Assembly: GCF_000986795.1 (NCBI RefSeq)
Contig: NZ_LAYZ01000001.1
Span: 1 to 64,000 of the forward strand
DNA: 64,000 bases
From: Salinicoccus sediminis
GTDB lineage: Bacteria > Bacillota > Bacilli > Staphylococcales > Salinicoccaceae
Reading direction: 5' to 3'
Shown here: positions 1 to 7,717 of the stretch, piece after piece
Position numbering within the stretch: the first letter of the stretch is position 1
Layout of the letters: each line of letters starts with the position of its first letter
Position numbers and translations under genes: made by a program
Notes under the pieces: generated by a model
The model's input: only the letters and a program-made list of their open reading frames with translations
What the model was told of the DNA's origin: nothing
Database searches by the model: none

Positions 1-432
1 GAGGGCCATATCATCAGCCAGAGTCCGAACTATGGCGGTTTCCTTCCCGGTTCGACCATCCAGATGGTTGTATCCCGCGGCCAGGAGCCCGGTGAGAAGC
101 AGTATGTACAGAACATCACGATCCCTTATCTGAAAGAGGAGGGTTCATCCGCAGAGGAAGCCGAAGAAGATCCGTCGGAAGAAGAGTCTTCGGAGAGTGG
201 AAAAGGTGACAAGGAAGAAAACGCTTCAGAAGAGGACTCAGAACCTGAGCCGCAAACTGTTGAAATTTTCATCGAAGACAAGGATAATGACATCAGTACG
301 GCCGCCGACACCTTTGAAATGACTGAAGAAAGAGAGTACAGCATCGATCTGACGATTGAAGAGGGGGAGACGGCTTCCTACAAAGTTGTAATCGACGGTG
401 AGACTGAAATAGAAGATGAGATTCCATATTAG
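1..432 (+). CDS. prkC: Serine/threonine protein kinase with PASTA domains, C-terminal fragment
   Basis: Only the last 143 codons are in the window and the reading frame is open from base 1. The first residues (GHIISQSP, then a G-x-x-V-V-S-R-G ending) are the end of a PASTA repeat, the extracellular module with which PrkC/Stk1 kinases sense muropeptides. A strongly acidic, Glu/Ser-rich linker follows (about residues 47-83), then a short beta-rich end resembling the extracellular C-terminal domain of staphylococcal kinases. The kinase and membrane segment lie upstream of the window. The downstream presence of rsgA-rpe-thiN, the usual neighbours of prkC in Bacillus and Staphylococcus, supports the call. 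The acidic linker seems long for the family. Confidence 0.85.
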   Translation, partial: EGHIISQSPNYGGFLPGSTIQMVVSRGQEPGEKQYVQNITIPYLKEEGSSAEEAEEDPSEEESSESGKGDKEENASEEDSEPEPQTVEIFIEDKDNDISTAADTFEMTEEREYSIDLTIEEGETASYKVVIDGETEIEDEIPY

Positions 433-438
433 TAATTG

Positions 439-468
439 TTGGCATTGGGTCAACTGTTTATATATAAT
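439..468 (+). promoter_or_regulatory. Sigma-A type promoter of the OleT-like P450
   Basis: TTGGCA (439-444), an 18-base spacer and a perfect TATAAT (463-468) lie just after the prkC stop and 32 bases before the P450 start. This gives the inserted gene its own transcription start, independent of the prkC operon. Confidence 0.7.
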
Positions 469-499
469 GGTATGGAAACTGAAATTTGGAGGAGAGTTT

Positions 500-1771
500 A
501 TGGGCACAATTAAGAGAGACAAAGGTCTCGACAACACTCTTAAAGTTATGAAACAGGGCTATCTCTATATAACCAACCAGAGGAAGCGCCTTGGAAGTGA
601 AAATATTTTTGAAACACGGGCACTCGGCGGAAAAAAGATTATTGTCATCAGCGGTAAAGATGCTGCTGAATTGTTCTATGACAACGACAAGATCGAGCGT
701 TCCGGCACACTGCCAAAACGTGTCGTGAATACATTGTTCGGTAAAGGGGCAATCCACACGACCACGGGTAAAAAGCATATTGACAGAAAAGCCCTGTTCA
801 TGTCCCTCATGACTGAAGGCAACCTGAAACATCTGAGGGAACTGACACGCAACCATTGGTACATGAATACCCAGAAGATGGAACAGATGGATCAGATCAA
901 CATCTACCGTGAGTCCATCGTGCAGCTGACCAAGATCGGGACCAAATGGGCCGGCGTACAGGCACCTGAGGAGAAGATTGAAGAGATTGCGACTGACATG
1001 GATGTCATGATCGACTCCTTCAAAGGTCTCGGCGGAAAATTCAAAGGATATAAAGCGTCTGTGGATGCCCGCAAACGTGTTGAGGACTGGCTTGAAGATC
1101 AGATCATCCAAACACGCAAAGGCAAAATATTCCCTCCGGAGGGCACTGCACTGTATGAATTCGCCCACTGGGAAGACTATAAAGGAAATCCGATGGATTC
1201 CAGGCTATGCGCAATCGACCTGATGAACACATTCCGCCCGCTCATCGCCATCAACCGCTTTGTTTCATTCGGTCTCCTTGCGATGCATGAGCATCCGATT
1301 ACGCGGGAGAAGATCAAGTCCGATGATGACTATGCATACATGTTCTCCCAGGAAGTAAGAAGGTTCTATCCGTTCGTTCCTTTCCTGCCTGCCAAAGCAA
1401 AAACGGATATACAGTTCGAAGGGCATCCAATTGAAAAGGATACAATGATTGCTCTCGATATATATGGAACGATGCACCGCGAGGACGTATTTGAAAATCC
1501 GGATGATTTCTATCCTGAACGCTTCAAGGACTGGGATGGCAGCCCGTTCGACCTCATACCGCAGGGCGGCGGCGACTATTACACAAACCACCGCTGTGCC
1601 GGAGAGTGGATGACGATCATCATCATGGAAGAGACGATGAAATACTTCGCCGAGCGCGTTACCTACGATGTGCCTGAACAGGATCTTACAGTAGACCTGA
1701 ACAGTATTCCGGGTTACGTGAAGAGTGGTTTCATCATTGAAAACCTCCGCGAAGTCGTGGACCGCAAATAA
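500..1771 (+). CDS. oleT: CYP152-family cytochrome P450, OleT-like fatty acid decarboxylase/peroxygenase
   Basis: The 423-residue protein closely resembles the Jeotgalicoccus OleT enzyme (422 residues, compared from memory). That enzyme uses hydrogen peroxide, or electrons from a redox partner, to remove the carboxyl group of long-chain fatty acids and give terminal alkenes. The family landmarks are present one position further on than in OleT: Phe80, His86 (decarboxylating members have His here, the hydroxylating Bacillus enzyme Gln), Arg246-Pro247 for carboxylate binding, and Cys366 as haem ligand in the NHRCAGEW loop. The start at 500 follows a GGAGGAG site and gives MGTIKRDKGLDNTL, matching the known N-terminus; an upstream in-frame start is unlikely. 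It has its own promoter and terminator and is inserted between prkC and rsgA. Alkene rather than 2-/3-hydroxy acid as main product is inference from residues. Confidence 0.9.
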   Translation: MGTIKRDKGLDNTLKVMKQGYLYITNQRKRLGSENIFETRALGGKKIIVISGKDAAELFYDNDKIERSGTLPKRVVNTLFGKGAIHTTTGKKHIDRKALFMSLMTEGNLKHLRELTRNHWYMNTQKMEQMDQINIYRESIVQLTKIGTKWAGVQAPEEKIEEIATDMDVMIDSFKGLGGKFKGYKASVDARKRVEDWLEDQIIQTRKGKIFPPEGTALYEFAHWEDYKGNPMDSRLCAIDLMNTFRPLIAINRFVSFGLLAMHEHPITREKIKSDDDYAYMFSQEVRRFYPFVPFLPAKAKTDIQFEGHPIEKDTMIALDIYGTMHREDVFENPDDFYPERFKDWDGSPFDLIPQGGGDYYTNHRCAGEWMTIIIMEETMKYFAERVTYDVPEQDLTVDLNSIPGYVKSGFIIENLREVVDRK

Positions 1772-1782
1772 CAGGACAGTTC

Positions 1783-1812
1783 AAAGCAGCACCCGGCAGG
1801 TGCTGCTTTTTT
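1783..1812 (+). terminator. Rho-independent terminator after oleT
   Basis: Stem AAAGCAGCACC / GGTGCTGCTTT with a 5-base loop, followed by a T run, starting 12 bases after the P450 stop. Confidence 0.85.
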
Positions 1813-1816
1813 GCAT

Positions 1817-1850
1817 GGAAAAAGCCGGGTTCCATATGGAATCCGGCTTT
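1817..1850 (-). terminator. Terminator of the rhodanese gene
   Basis: Inverted repeat AAAGCCGG...CCGGCTTT with inner pairing around ATAT. On the minus strand the stem is followed by TTTTT, so it ends transcription from the convergent rhodanese gene. Confidence 0.75.
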
Positions 1851-1864
1851 CGTTACTCAAAGCG

Positions 1865-2170
1865 TCAAATATGATTGACCGGCCCTTCGTAGGCGGACAT
1901 GCCGCCCAGGACATTCACTGCATCGTAACCGTTGTCGAGCAGATGGTTCTGTACGTTTTCACTGCGTTTCCCCGATCTGCAGATGACATAGTATTTCTTG
2001 TCTTTATCGAGGCTTGTTATGGTGCTCTCAAAGTTCGACATCGGATAATGCACCGCGCCCGGGATGAAACCCGTTTCCTCGAGCTCAGGCGTTTCCCTGA
2101 CATCTATGAGGACGTTTCCCTCATCCCTGACTGCATCGCCCACTTTGCTGATATCAATTGTTTCTGCCAT
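1865..2170 (-). CDS. Single-domain rhodanese-like sulfurtransferase
   Basis: The 101-residue protein has one rhodanese domain: an LIDVRE strand, the substrate-lining segment GFIPGAVHYPM, and an active-site loop CRSGKR with the persulfide-forming cysteine. Such small rhodaneses shuttle sulfane sulfur in the cytoplasm or act in sulfide detoxification; the exact partner cannot be told. The start at MAETIDIS follows an AGGAGG site; an extension of 15 residues upstream is open but lies before that site and is unlikely. It is monocistronic, transcribed towards oleT, and sits between prkC and rsgA where most relatives have nothing. Confidence 0.85.
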   Translation of the reverse strand: MAETIDISKVGDAVRDEGNVLIDVRETPELEETGFIPGAVHYPMSNFESTITSLDKDKKYYVICRSGKRSENVQNHLLDNGYDAVNVLGGMSAYEGPVNHI

Positions 2171-2207
2171 TTTAATACGCCTCCTGATATAGTAATGCAC
2201 TACATAT

Positions 2208-2236
2208 TTTATCATAAAGAATTAAACTGCTATAAT
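2208..2236 (+). promoter_or_regulatory. Possible promoter for rsgA-rpe-thiN
   Basis: A perfect TATAAT (2231-2236) lies 30 bases before the rsgA start. The -35 partner at 17-base spacing (TTTATC) is poor. Because oleT and the rhodanese gene separate rsgA from prkC, a promoter here is expected. Confidence 0.4.
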
Positions 2237-2266
2237 AAAGTAAAACAATCCAAGCAGGGGTGAGAT

Positions 2267-3133
2267 ATGTTAAAAGGCAGAATCATTAAGGCGTTGAGCG
2301 GCTTTTATTATGTGGAGCATGACGGCTCGGTCTATGAGACACGCGCGAGAGGGAAGTTCAGAAAGACGCAGGAGACACCGCTTGTCGGGGATTTCGTGAC
2401 GTTTCAGATAGAAAATGAAAGCGGCGGCTATATCAATGAAATACATGAGCGGAAAAATTCACTCATCCGTCCGCCGGTGGCGAACATCGACCAGCTCCTC
2501 GTAACGATGAGCATGAAATCACCGGATTTCAACTTTTATCTCCTTGACCGTTTCCTCGCCTATGCAGAAGCCCACGATATGGAGCCTGTCATCGTCATTA
2601 CAAAAAAAGATCTTGATGACGATCCGGCAAAACACGAGGAGATCAGGGAAGTATACGATGGCATCTACCCGGTGCATTTCACCGATCAGGAACATATCGG
2701 AGAAGATCTGAAAGGGATCTTCCGGGACAGGCTGAGTGTGCTGGCCGGACAGTCCGGCGTGGGGAAGTCGACTCTGCTCAATACGCTCGTGCCGGACCTT
2801 GGGCTCGACACGGGTGAGATATCGTTTGCGCTGAACCGCGGCAGGCATACGACACGGCACGTCGAACTCGTCCGTACCGGCGGCGGTCTGATAGCGGACA
2901 CTCCGGGTTTCAGTACGATAGAATTCACGGATATCGACAAGTACAATATCAAGTACTGCTTCCCCGATTTCAACGAGTACAGCGCATCTTGCAAATTCAG
3001 GGAATGTTCCCATATCAACGAACCAAAATGCGGAGTGAAAGCTGCCGTCGCTTCAGGTGACCTCACCGGAAGCCGTTACAGCAGCTACCTCGCAATCCAT
3101 CAGGAAATAGAAAACAGAAAAGAGAGGTACTGA
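2267..3133 (+). CDS. rsgA: Ribosome small subunit-dependent GTPase A
   Basis: RsgA (CpgA/YloQ) is a GTPase that checks late 30S subunit maturation. The 288-residue protein shows the family order: an N-terminal OB-fold (about 1-65), a circularly permuted GTPase with the TKKD motif (G4, about 112) before the P-loop GQSGVGKST (161-169) and DTPG (211-214), and a C-terminal zinc site with Cys242, Cys247, His249 and Cys255. It is followed two bases later by rpe, so the two are likely cotranscribed. Its start is preceded by AGGGGTG. Confidence 0.95.
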   Translation: MLKGRIIKALSGFYYVEHDGSVYETRARGKFRKTQETPLVGDFVTFQIENESGGYINEIHERKNSLIRPPVANIDQLLVTMSMKSPDFNFYLLDRFLAYAEAHDMEPVIVITKKDLDDDPAKHEEIREVYDGIYPVHFTDQEHIGEDLKGIFRDRLSVLAGQSGVGKSTLLNTLVPDLGLDTGEISFALNRGRHTTRHVELVRTGGGLIADTPGFSTIEFTDIDKYNIKYCFPDFNEYSASCKFRECSHINEPKCGVKAAVASGDLTGSRYSSYLAIHQEIENRKERY

Positions 3134-3135
3134 AC

Positions 3136-3780
3136 ATGGTTAAAATACTGCCCTCGCTGCTTGCAGCGGATTTTACAGCTTTGGGTGAAGATATCAGGGA
3201 GATGGAGACTGCAGGCGCCGATATTTTCCATCTCGATATAATGGACGGCCGGTTCGTCCCGAATATCTCCTACGGCCTGCCGGTGGTGGAGGCGATTGCA
3301 GAAAAGGCATCCATTCCGCTCGATGTCCATCTCATGACGCAGGAGCCGGGACAGTTCATTCCGGAATTTTCAGGGATGGGGGTGGATATGGTGTCATTCC
3401 ACGTTGAGGCGACACCCCATCCGCACCGTGTCATGCAGCTGATTCAGAGCTACGGGATGAAGGCCGGGATAGTACTCAACCCCCACACTCCCCCAGACAG
3501 CATCAGGTATCTCCTGCCGGAAGTGGACTATGTGCTTGTCATGACGGTGAATCCGGGGTTCGGCGGCCAGGAGTTCATTTCTTCCTGCGTGGATAAAATC
3601 AGGGAACTCGATGGAATGAGGAAAAAGCATGGATATGATTTTGAAATAGAAGTGGACGGCGGCATCAATGATGAAACGGCCGGAATATGCACAGAGGCGG
3701 GTGCCGGACTGCTTGTCAGCGGCTCGCATCTGTTCAGTTCCCCGGATTGGAGAAAAGCTGTCGCTGCACTGAAAGGATAG
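3136..3780 (+). CDS. rpe: Ribulose-phosphate 3-epimerase
   Basis: Interconverts ribulose 5-phosphate and xylulose 5-phosphate in the pentose phosphate pathway. The 214-residue TIM barrel shows the metal/catalytic segments HLDIMDGRFVPN and EVDGGI, the phosphate-binding MTVNPGFGGQ loop and the late VSGSHLF strand. Length is normal. It sits between rsgA and thiN as in Bacillus and Staphylococcus, and GAAAGGATAG at its end serves as ribosome-binding site for thiN. Confidence 0.95.
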   Translation: MVKILPSLLAADFTALGEDIREMETAGADIFHLDIMDGRFVPNISYGLPVVEAIAEKASIPLDVHLMTQEPGQFIPEFSGMGVDMVSFHVEATPHPHRVMQLIQSYGMKAGIVLNPHTPPDSIRYLLPEVDYVLVMTVNPGFGGQEFISSCVDKIRELDGMRKKHGYDFEIEVDGGINDETAGICTEAGAGLLVSGSHLFSSPDWRKAVAALKG

Positions 3781-3785
3781 ATGAT

Positions 3786-4415
3786 ATGCACATCAATGTA
3801 GTAGTACGCGCTGAAGCGGATTATACAGCGGAAATACTGAAAGGAAGAGCCGGAGAGTCCTGGGCGGGGGTGGACCACGGTGTGGTGCTGCTGCTTGAGG
3901 CAGGAATCATGCCGGAGTACAGTTACGGCGACTTTGATTCGATCACTGAAGAGGAGAGGGAGTTCATCACCAGGCAGCTGGATATAGATCCTGTGCCGGC
4001 TGAAAAGGACGATACCGACCTTGCCCTCTGCCTGGGCGATCTCGTGGGGAAGGGCTACACTACCATCAATGTTTTCGGTGCGACGGGCGGCAGGATGGAT
4101 CATGCCCTCGGAAACATCCAGCTGCTCATGCATGAAGCGCTCCGCACCACGGATATAAAGATCATTGACCGGCAGAATGTTATAAGCCTGCTGAGTGCGG
4201 GTAAGCATGAAGTAATGCGGCAGGAGGGGATGGAATATATATCCTTCCTGCCATATAATGATGAAACCGTACTGTCGCTCGACGGATTCAAGTATGAACT
4301 TGATGAAGAGCCGCTCGGATTCGGCACAACGCTTACGATAAGCAATGAATTTATAAATAATAAAGGAAATGTGTATACAGATAGCGACATTCTTATGATA
4401 CAATCCATAGACTAG
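3786..4415 (+). CDS. thiN: Thiamine pyrophosphokinase
   Basis: Transfers pyrophosphate from ATP to thiamine to give the cofactor thiamine diphosphate, used for example by transketolase in the same pathway as Rpe. The 209-residue protein has the family motifs YGDFDSI, EKDDTDLALCL and GATGGRMDHALGN. The start MHINVVV at 3786 is five bases after the rpe stop with a purine-rich site inside the rpe end; longer in-frame starts would lie inside rpe and were rejected. Confidence 0.93.
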   Translation: MHINVVVRAEADYTAEILKGRAGESWAGVDHGVVLLLEAGIMPEYSYGDFDSITEEEREFITRQLDIDPVPAEKDDTDLALCLGDLVGKGYTTINVFGATGGRMDHALGNIQLLMHEALRTTDIKIIDRQNVISLLSAGKHEVMRQEGMEYISFLPYNDETVLSLDGFKYELDEEPLGFGTTLTISNEFINNKGNVYTDSDILMIQSID

Positions 4416-4433
4416 CATGAAAGAGGTGATCGG

Positions 4434-5135
4434 ATGATGTTCATGGGCGCAGTTGCCAACGGTCTGGCAATTGTCATTGGAGGCCTGCTGGGGCTGATAT
4501 TCACTTTCATACCCGAACCGATAAAAGATTCAATCATGAAAATCCAGGCGCTTGTCATCATGACACTCGGGATTCAGATGGTCGTCCAGGCGGAGGATAT
4601 CATCGTGACACTCCTCAGCCTGATCATCGGCGTGGTCATAGGGGAAGTGATCCGCCTTGAAGAGCAGCTGAACCGCTTCGGTCACTGGATGGAGTTCAAG
4701 CTCGGGGATAAGCATGCCGGCAACCTTTCCCAGGGGTTCGTCTCGGGTACACTCGTATTCATCGTCGGTGCGATGGCAATCGTCGGCGGGCTCGATGCGG
4801 GTCTCAGAGGCTCGAATGAAGTGCTGTATACCAAATCGATCATGGATTTCTTCATTGCCATAGTCATGACCACGACCTACGGTCTCGGAGTGATCATCTC
4901 CGGGGTGCCGGCCTTCCTCTATGAATCGGGGATCATCGTCTCCGCTTCACAAATCGCCCGTCTCATCCCGGAGTATATACTCGATCAGATGATACTCCAG
5001 GTATCGGCAACCGGCGGCGTCATTTTGCTCGCCATCGGTCTCAATATGCTGAACGTGACGAAAATGAGGGTGGGGAACATGATCCCCGCCATCTTCACGG
5101 CAATGGCAATGGTCTACATCATAAATATTTTCTGA
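4434..5135 (+). CDS. DUF554 family membrane protein
   Basis: A 233-residue, very hydrophobic protein with about six predicted membrane segments. It carries the conserved DUF554 features: an N-terminal G-x-x-x-N-G-x-A-I-x-x-G-G stretch, the GVVIGEVIRLEEQLNRFG segment and the FVSGTLVFIVGAMAIVGG segment. No biochemical function is established for the family, although a transport role is often suspected. Start ATGATG after AAGAGGTGAT. It is the last gene of the rsgA cluster and is followed by a strong terminator. Confidence 0.85.
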   Translation: MMFMGAVANGLAIVIGGLLGLIFTFIPEPIKDSIMKIQALVIMTLGIQMVVQAEDIIVTLLSLIIGVVIGEVIRLEEQLNRFGHWMEFKLGDKHAGNLSQGFVSGTLVFIVGAMAIVGGLDAGLRGSNEVLYTKSIMDFFIAIVMTTTYGLGVIISGVPAFLYESGIIVSASQIARLIPEYILDQMILQVSATGGVILLAIGLNMLNVTKMRVGNMIPAIFTAMAMVYIINIF

Positions 5136-5140
5136 ATCCG

Positions 5141-5167
5141 ACCCCGGACCGCCGTCCGGGGTTTTTT
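5141..5167 (+). terminator. Terminator after the DUF554 gene
   Basis: Perfect 9-base stem ACCCCGGAC / GTCCGGGGT with a 4-base loop and a run of T residues, five bases after the stop. Confidence 0.9.
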
Positions 5168-5192
5168 GCACCCCGGATGGTATAATAAGGGT

Positions 5193-5226
5193 ATAAAAAA
5201 ATCCACCCGGGATATCCCGGATGGAT
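5193..5226 (-). terminator. Terminator of rpmB
   Basis: Stem ATCCA-CCGGGATATCCCGG-TGGAT; read on the minus strand it is followed by a run of seven T residues. It lies 11 bases after the rpmB stop. Confidence 0.85.
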
Positions 5227-5237
5227 CGTGTGCGGCA

Positions 5238-5426
5238 TTATACGCGCTGTACTTTGCCGGATTTGAGCGCACGGGCGGAAACCCATACTTTTTTCGGCTT
5301 ACCGTCAACCATGATTCTTACTTTCTGAAGGTTCGCACCGAAGCTTCTCTTGTTGGCGTTCATAGCGTGTGAACGGTTGTTTCCGGAAGCTGCTTTGCGT
5401 CCTGTGAAATAGCAGACTTTAGACAT
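5238..5426 (-). CDS. rpmB: 50S ribosomal protein L28
   Basis: A 62-residue basic protein with the typical L28 start [17 protein letters not shown], the SHAMNANKR segment and the [13 protein letters not shown] end. It is a structural protein of the large ribosomal subunit. It is oriented against the rsgA cluster and divergent from yloU, as in Bacillus and staphylococci. The start is preceded by AAGGGAGATG on the minus strand. Confidence 0.97.
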   Translation of the reverse strand: MSKVCYFTGRKAASGNNRSHAMNANKRSFGANLQKVRIMVDGKPKKVWVSARALKSGKVQRV

Positions 5427-5492
5427 GCTGTCATCTCCCTTTTATAAAGATTTAGGTAATGATTGATTGCTTTGTTCATAGCATACTATAAT

Positions 5493-5521
5493 ATAATACA
5501 TGATTGGAACTTGATTGACAA
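5493..5521 (-). promoter_or_regulatory. rpmB: Promoter of rpmB
   Basis: On the minus strand: TTGTCA, 17-base spacer, TATTAT, about 67 bases before the rpmB start. Both hexamers have five of six consensus bases. Confidence 0.65.
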
Positions 5522-5565
5522 GTGATTTTATATTCATATGAAAATGGAAAACTGTTGGATTAAGC

Positions 5566-5595
5566 TTGTATTTACAGCATATTTCTGATTATAAT
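5566..5595 (+). promoter_or_regulatory. Promoter of yloU-fakA
   Basis: TTGTAT (5566-5571), 18-base spacer, TATAAT (5590-5595), 26 bases before the yloU start. The gene to the left is divergent, so a promoter is required in this gap. Confidence 0.6.
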
Positions 5596-5621
5596 TAAAT
5601 GATGTGTCAGGGGGGAACGAT

Positions 5622-5990
5622 ATGACATTGGAAATAAGGAACGATATGGGCAGCATCGATATTGCAATCGATGTAATCGCAAACATCGCCGGCAACGCTG
5701 TAGTGGAGAGCTATGGAGTGGTGGGGATGGCGTCAAAGCACCAGGTGCGCGACGGTTTTGCAGAGCTGCTCGGTAAAGAAAATTATGCACGCGGTGTAAT
5801 CATTGAAAATAATGAAGGCAACCTGGATGTGGACCTTTACATCATCGTCGGATACGGCATCAAAATATCCGAGGTGGCGGCGAACGTCCAGTCCACTGTA
5901 AAATATAATCTTGAAAAGACACTCGGACTGAATATCAATGCTGTGAATATTTATGTGCAGGGAGTCAGGATCATCAATTCTGAGGATTGA
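5622..5990 (+). CDS. Asp23/Gls24 family envelope stress response protein (YloU)
   Basis: A 122-residue DUF322 protein. The family includes staphylococcal Asp23, a membrane-anchored cytoplasmic protein linked to envelope stress. The central segment with IANIAGNAVVESYGVVGMAS and the later LYIIVGYGIKISEVA and VNIYVQGVRI strands are typical. The start at 5622 follows AGGGGGGAAC; a GTG 18 bases earlier would place the ribosome-binding site inside the gene and was rejected. It is cotranscribed with fakA, as in Bacillus. Confidence 0.88.
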   Translation: MTLEIRNDMGSIDIAIDVIANIAGNAVVESYGVVGMASKHQVRDGFAELLGKENYARGVIIENNEGNLDVDLYIIVGYGIKISEVAANVQSTVKYNLEKTLGLNINAVNIYVQGVRIINSED

Positions 5991-6012
5991 TCAGGGAGGA
6001 TTTACGATAGCA

Positions 6013-7647
6013 ATGAATAAGATAGATGGCAAAATGTTTAAAAATATGATTTTGAGTGGTGCCGAAAATCTCCGGCAGCATGCTGAATATGTGGATTCAT
6101 TAAACGTCTTCCCTGTCCCGGACGGTGATACGGGCACGAATATGAACCTCTCGATGACTTCCGGAGCGAATGAGGTCGAGGATAAGGACGAAACCCACAT
6201 CGGAACGATTGGAAAATATTATTCGAAAGGGCTTCTGATGGGCGCGAGGGGCAACTCCGGCGTCATCCTGTCACAGTTGTTCAGAGGATTTTCAAAAGCG
6301 ATCGAGGACAAAGCTGAAATCGGTGCCGCGGAATTCGCAGATGCGCTCGAAGCCGGCGTCAGGACAGCCTATAAGGCAGTCATGAAACCGGTCGAGGGCA
6401 CGATCCTCACGGTTGCCAAGGATTCAGCTGCCGTTGCGGAAGGTGCTGCAGGTCAAGACGGCTCTGTAATCAGCGTGATGGAAGCGGTGATCAAAGAGGC
6501 GAGGGCTTCGCTCGAACGCACACCGGACCTGCTTCCGGTCCTAAAGGAAGTCGGCGTCGTGGATTCCGGCGGCCAGGGGCTTGTCTATGTTTACGCAGGG
6601 TTCCTTGCCGCGCTCAAGGGCGAGAAGCTGGAAATGAGGAGCGCGAAAGTGGATACGGAAAAATTCGTCGAGGATGAACATGAATTCGAGGAGTTCATGA
6701 CGGCCGAAGACATTGAATACGGATTCTGTACCGAATTTATGGTACGTTTTGAAGAGGGGAAACGGGAATTCGACGAAGATGCATTCCGCAGCGACATGAG
6801 CGAATTCGGTGATTCCCTGCTCGTGATCTCGGATGATGAAATCGCCAAAGTCCATGTGCACACTGAAACACCGGGCGAGGCCATGACGTACGGCGCGACG
6901 TACGGTGAACTCATCAAGATGAAGATTGAAAACATGCGTGAGCAGTTCCGTGCAATCCAGGAGAAAAAGGGTCCAAAAGAGAAGAAGTCCTACGATACAG
7001 CGGTAATCACCGTATCGTCCGGCGAAGGAATCGACAGGCTCTTCAGGAGCATCGGTGCCACGCATATCATCGCCGGCGGACAGACGATGAACCCGTCCAC
7101 AGAAGACATACTTAAAACCATCGAAGATGAAGATGTCAAAAAAGTCATCATCCTCCCCAATAATAAAAACATCATCATGGCCGCCGAACAGGCACGTGAT
7201 ATGCTGGATATTCCGGCAATCGTCATCCCGACCACATCCATTCCGGAAGGTCTTGCCGGCCTCCTGTCATATTCTCCGGAAGCGGAACTTCAGGACAACC
7301 AGGAAGCGATGCAGGAATCCCTTGAATATGTGAAGACCGGCCAGGTGACATATGCGGTACGTGATACTCAGATTGACGGCATGAAAATTAAAAAAGATCA
7401 GCATATGGGAATCAATGAAGGCAAAATCACAGCTGCGAATGATTCCCGGGAAGAAACATTGAAGACACTGATTGAATCAATGCTTGATGACGATTCTGAA
7501 ATCGTCACGATCCTGATCGGCAAGGAAGGCAGCCGTGAGGAAGTGGACCGCATTGTGGAATCGATCGAAGCTGAATATGACGAGGTTGAATTTGAGGTTC
7601 ACGATGGTCAGCAGCCGGTGTACAGTTACCTGCTATCTGTAGAATAG
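6013..7647 (+). CDS. fakA: Fatty acid kinase ATP-binding subunit (DhaL domain protein)
   Basis: FakA provides the ATP-binding DhaL domain that, with a FakB fatty acid carrier, phosphorylates exogenous fatty acids to acyl-phosphates for PlsX/PlsY. The 544-residue protein starts with a DhaL domain (about 1-200) with the ATP/Mg motif VPDGDTGTNM and the GNSGVILSQ loop. It continues with the linker and C-terminal domains typical of YloV. Start at 6013 after GGGAGGA. No fakB is in the window. The link to the nearby fapR-plsX operon and the OleT-like P450 is thematic, not shown. Confidence 0.9.
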   Translation: MNKIDGKMFKNMILSGAENLRQHAEYVDSLNVFPVPDGDTGTNMNLSMTSGANEVEDKDETHIGTIGKYYSKGLLMGARGNSGVILSQLFRGFSKAIEDKAEIGAAEFADALEAGVRTAYKAVMKPVEGTILTVAKDSAAVAEGAAGQDGSVISVMEAVIKEARASLERTPDLLPVLKEVGVVDSGGQGLVYVYAGFLAALKGEKLEMRSAKVDTEKFVEDEHEFEEFMTAEDIEYGFCTEFMVRFEEGKREFDEDAFRSDMSEFGDSLLVISDDEIAKVHVHTETPGEAMTYGATYGELIKMKIENMREQFRAIQEKKGPKEKKSYDTAVITVSSGEGIDRLFRSIGATHIIAGGQTMNPSTEDILKTIEDEDVKKVIILPNNKNIIMAAEQARDMLDIPAIVIPTTSIPEGLAGLLSYSPEAELQDNQEAMQESLEYVKTGQVTYAVRDTQIDGMKIKKDQHMGINEGKITAANDSREETLKTLIESMLDDDSEIVTILIGKEGSREEVDRIVESIEAEYDEVEFEVHDGQQPVYSYLLSVE

Positions 7648-7654
7648 ACATAAT

Positions 7655-7689
7655 GGCCACACGGGTTGTACGATCCGTGTGGCCTTTTT
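7655..7689 (+). terminator. Terminator after fakA
   Basis: Perfect 10-base stem GGCCACACGG / CCGTGTGGCC, 10-base loop, TTTTT. It separates yloU-fakA from the serine dehydratase genes. Confidence 0.9.
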
Positions 7690-7717
7690 GAAAAGCTCAT
7701 CAATGAGGAGGATTACC

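Noticed and set aside
430-435. TTAGTA half of a FapR-like site just before the oleT promoter
   Set aside because: The other arm is absent and the bases include the prkC stop codon, so FapR control of oleT is not supported.
3528-4418. 296-codon minus-strand open frame opposite rpe and thiN
   Set aside because: Shadow frame across two well-supported genes.
5181-5186. TATAAT between the DUF554 terminator and rpmB terminator
   Set aside because: No -35 partner at a suitable distance, and it would only give an antisense transcript to rpmB.
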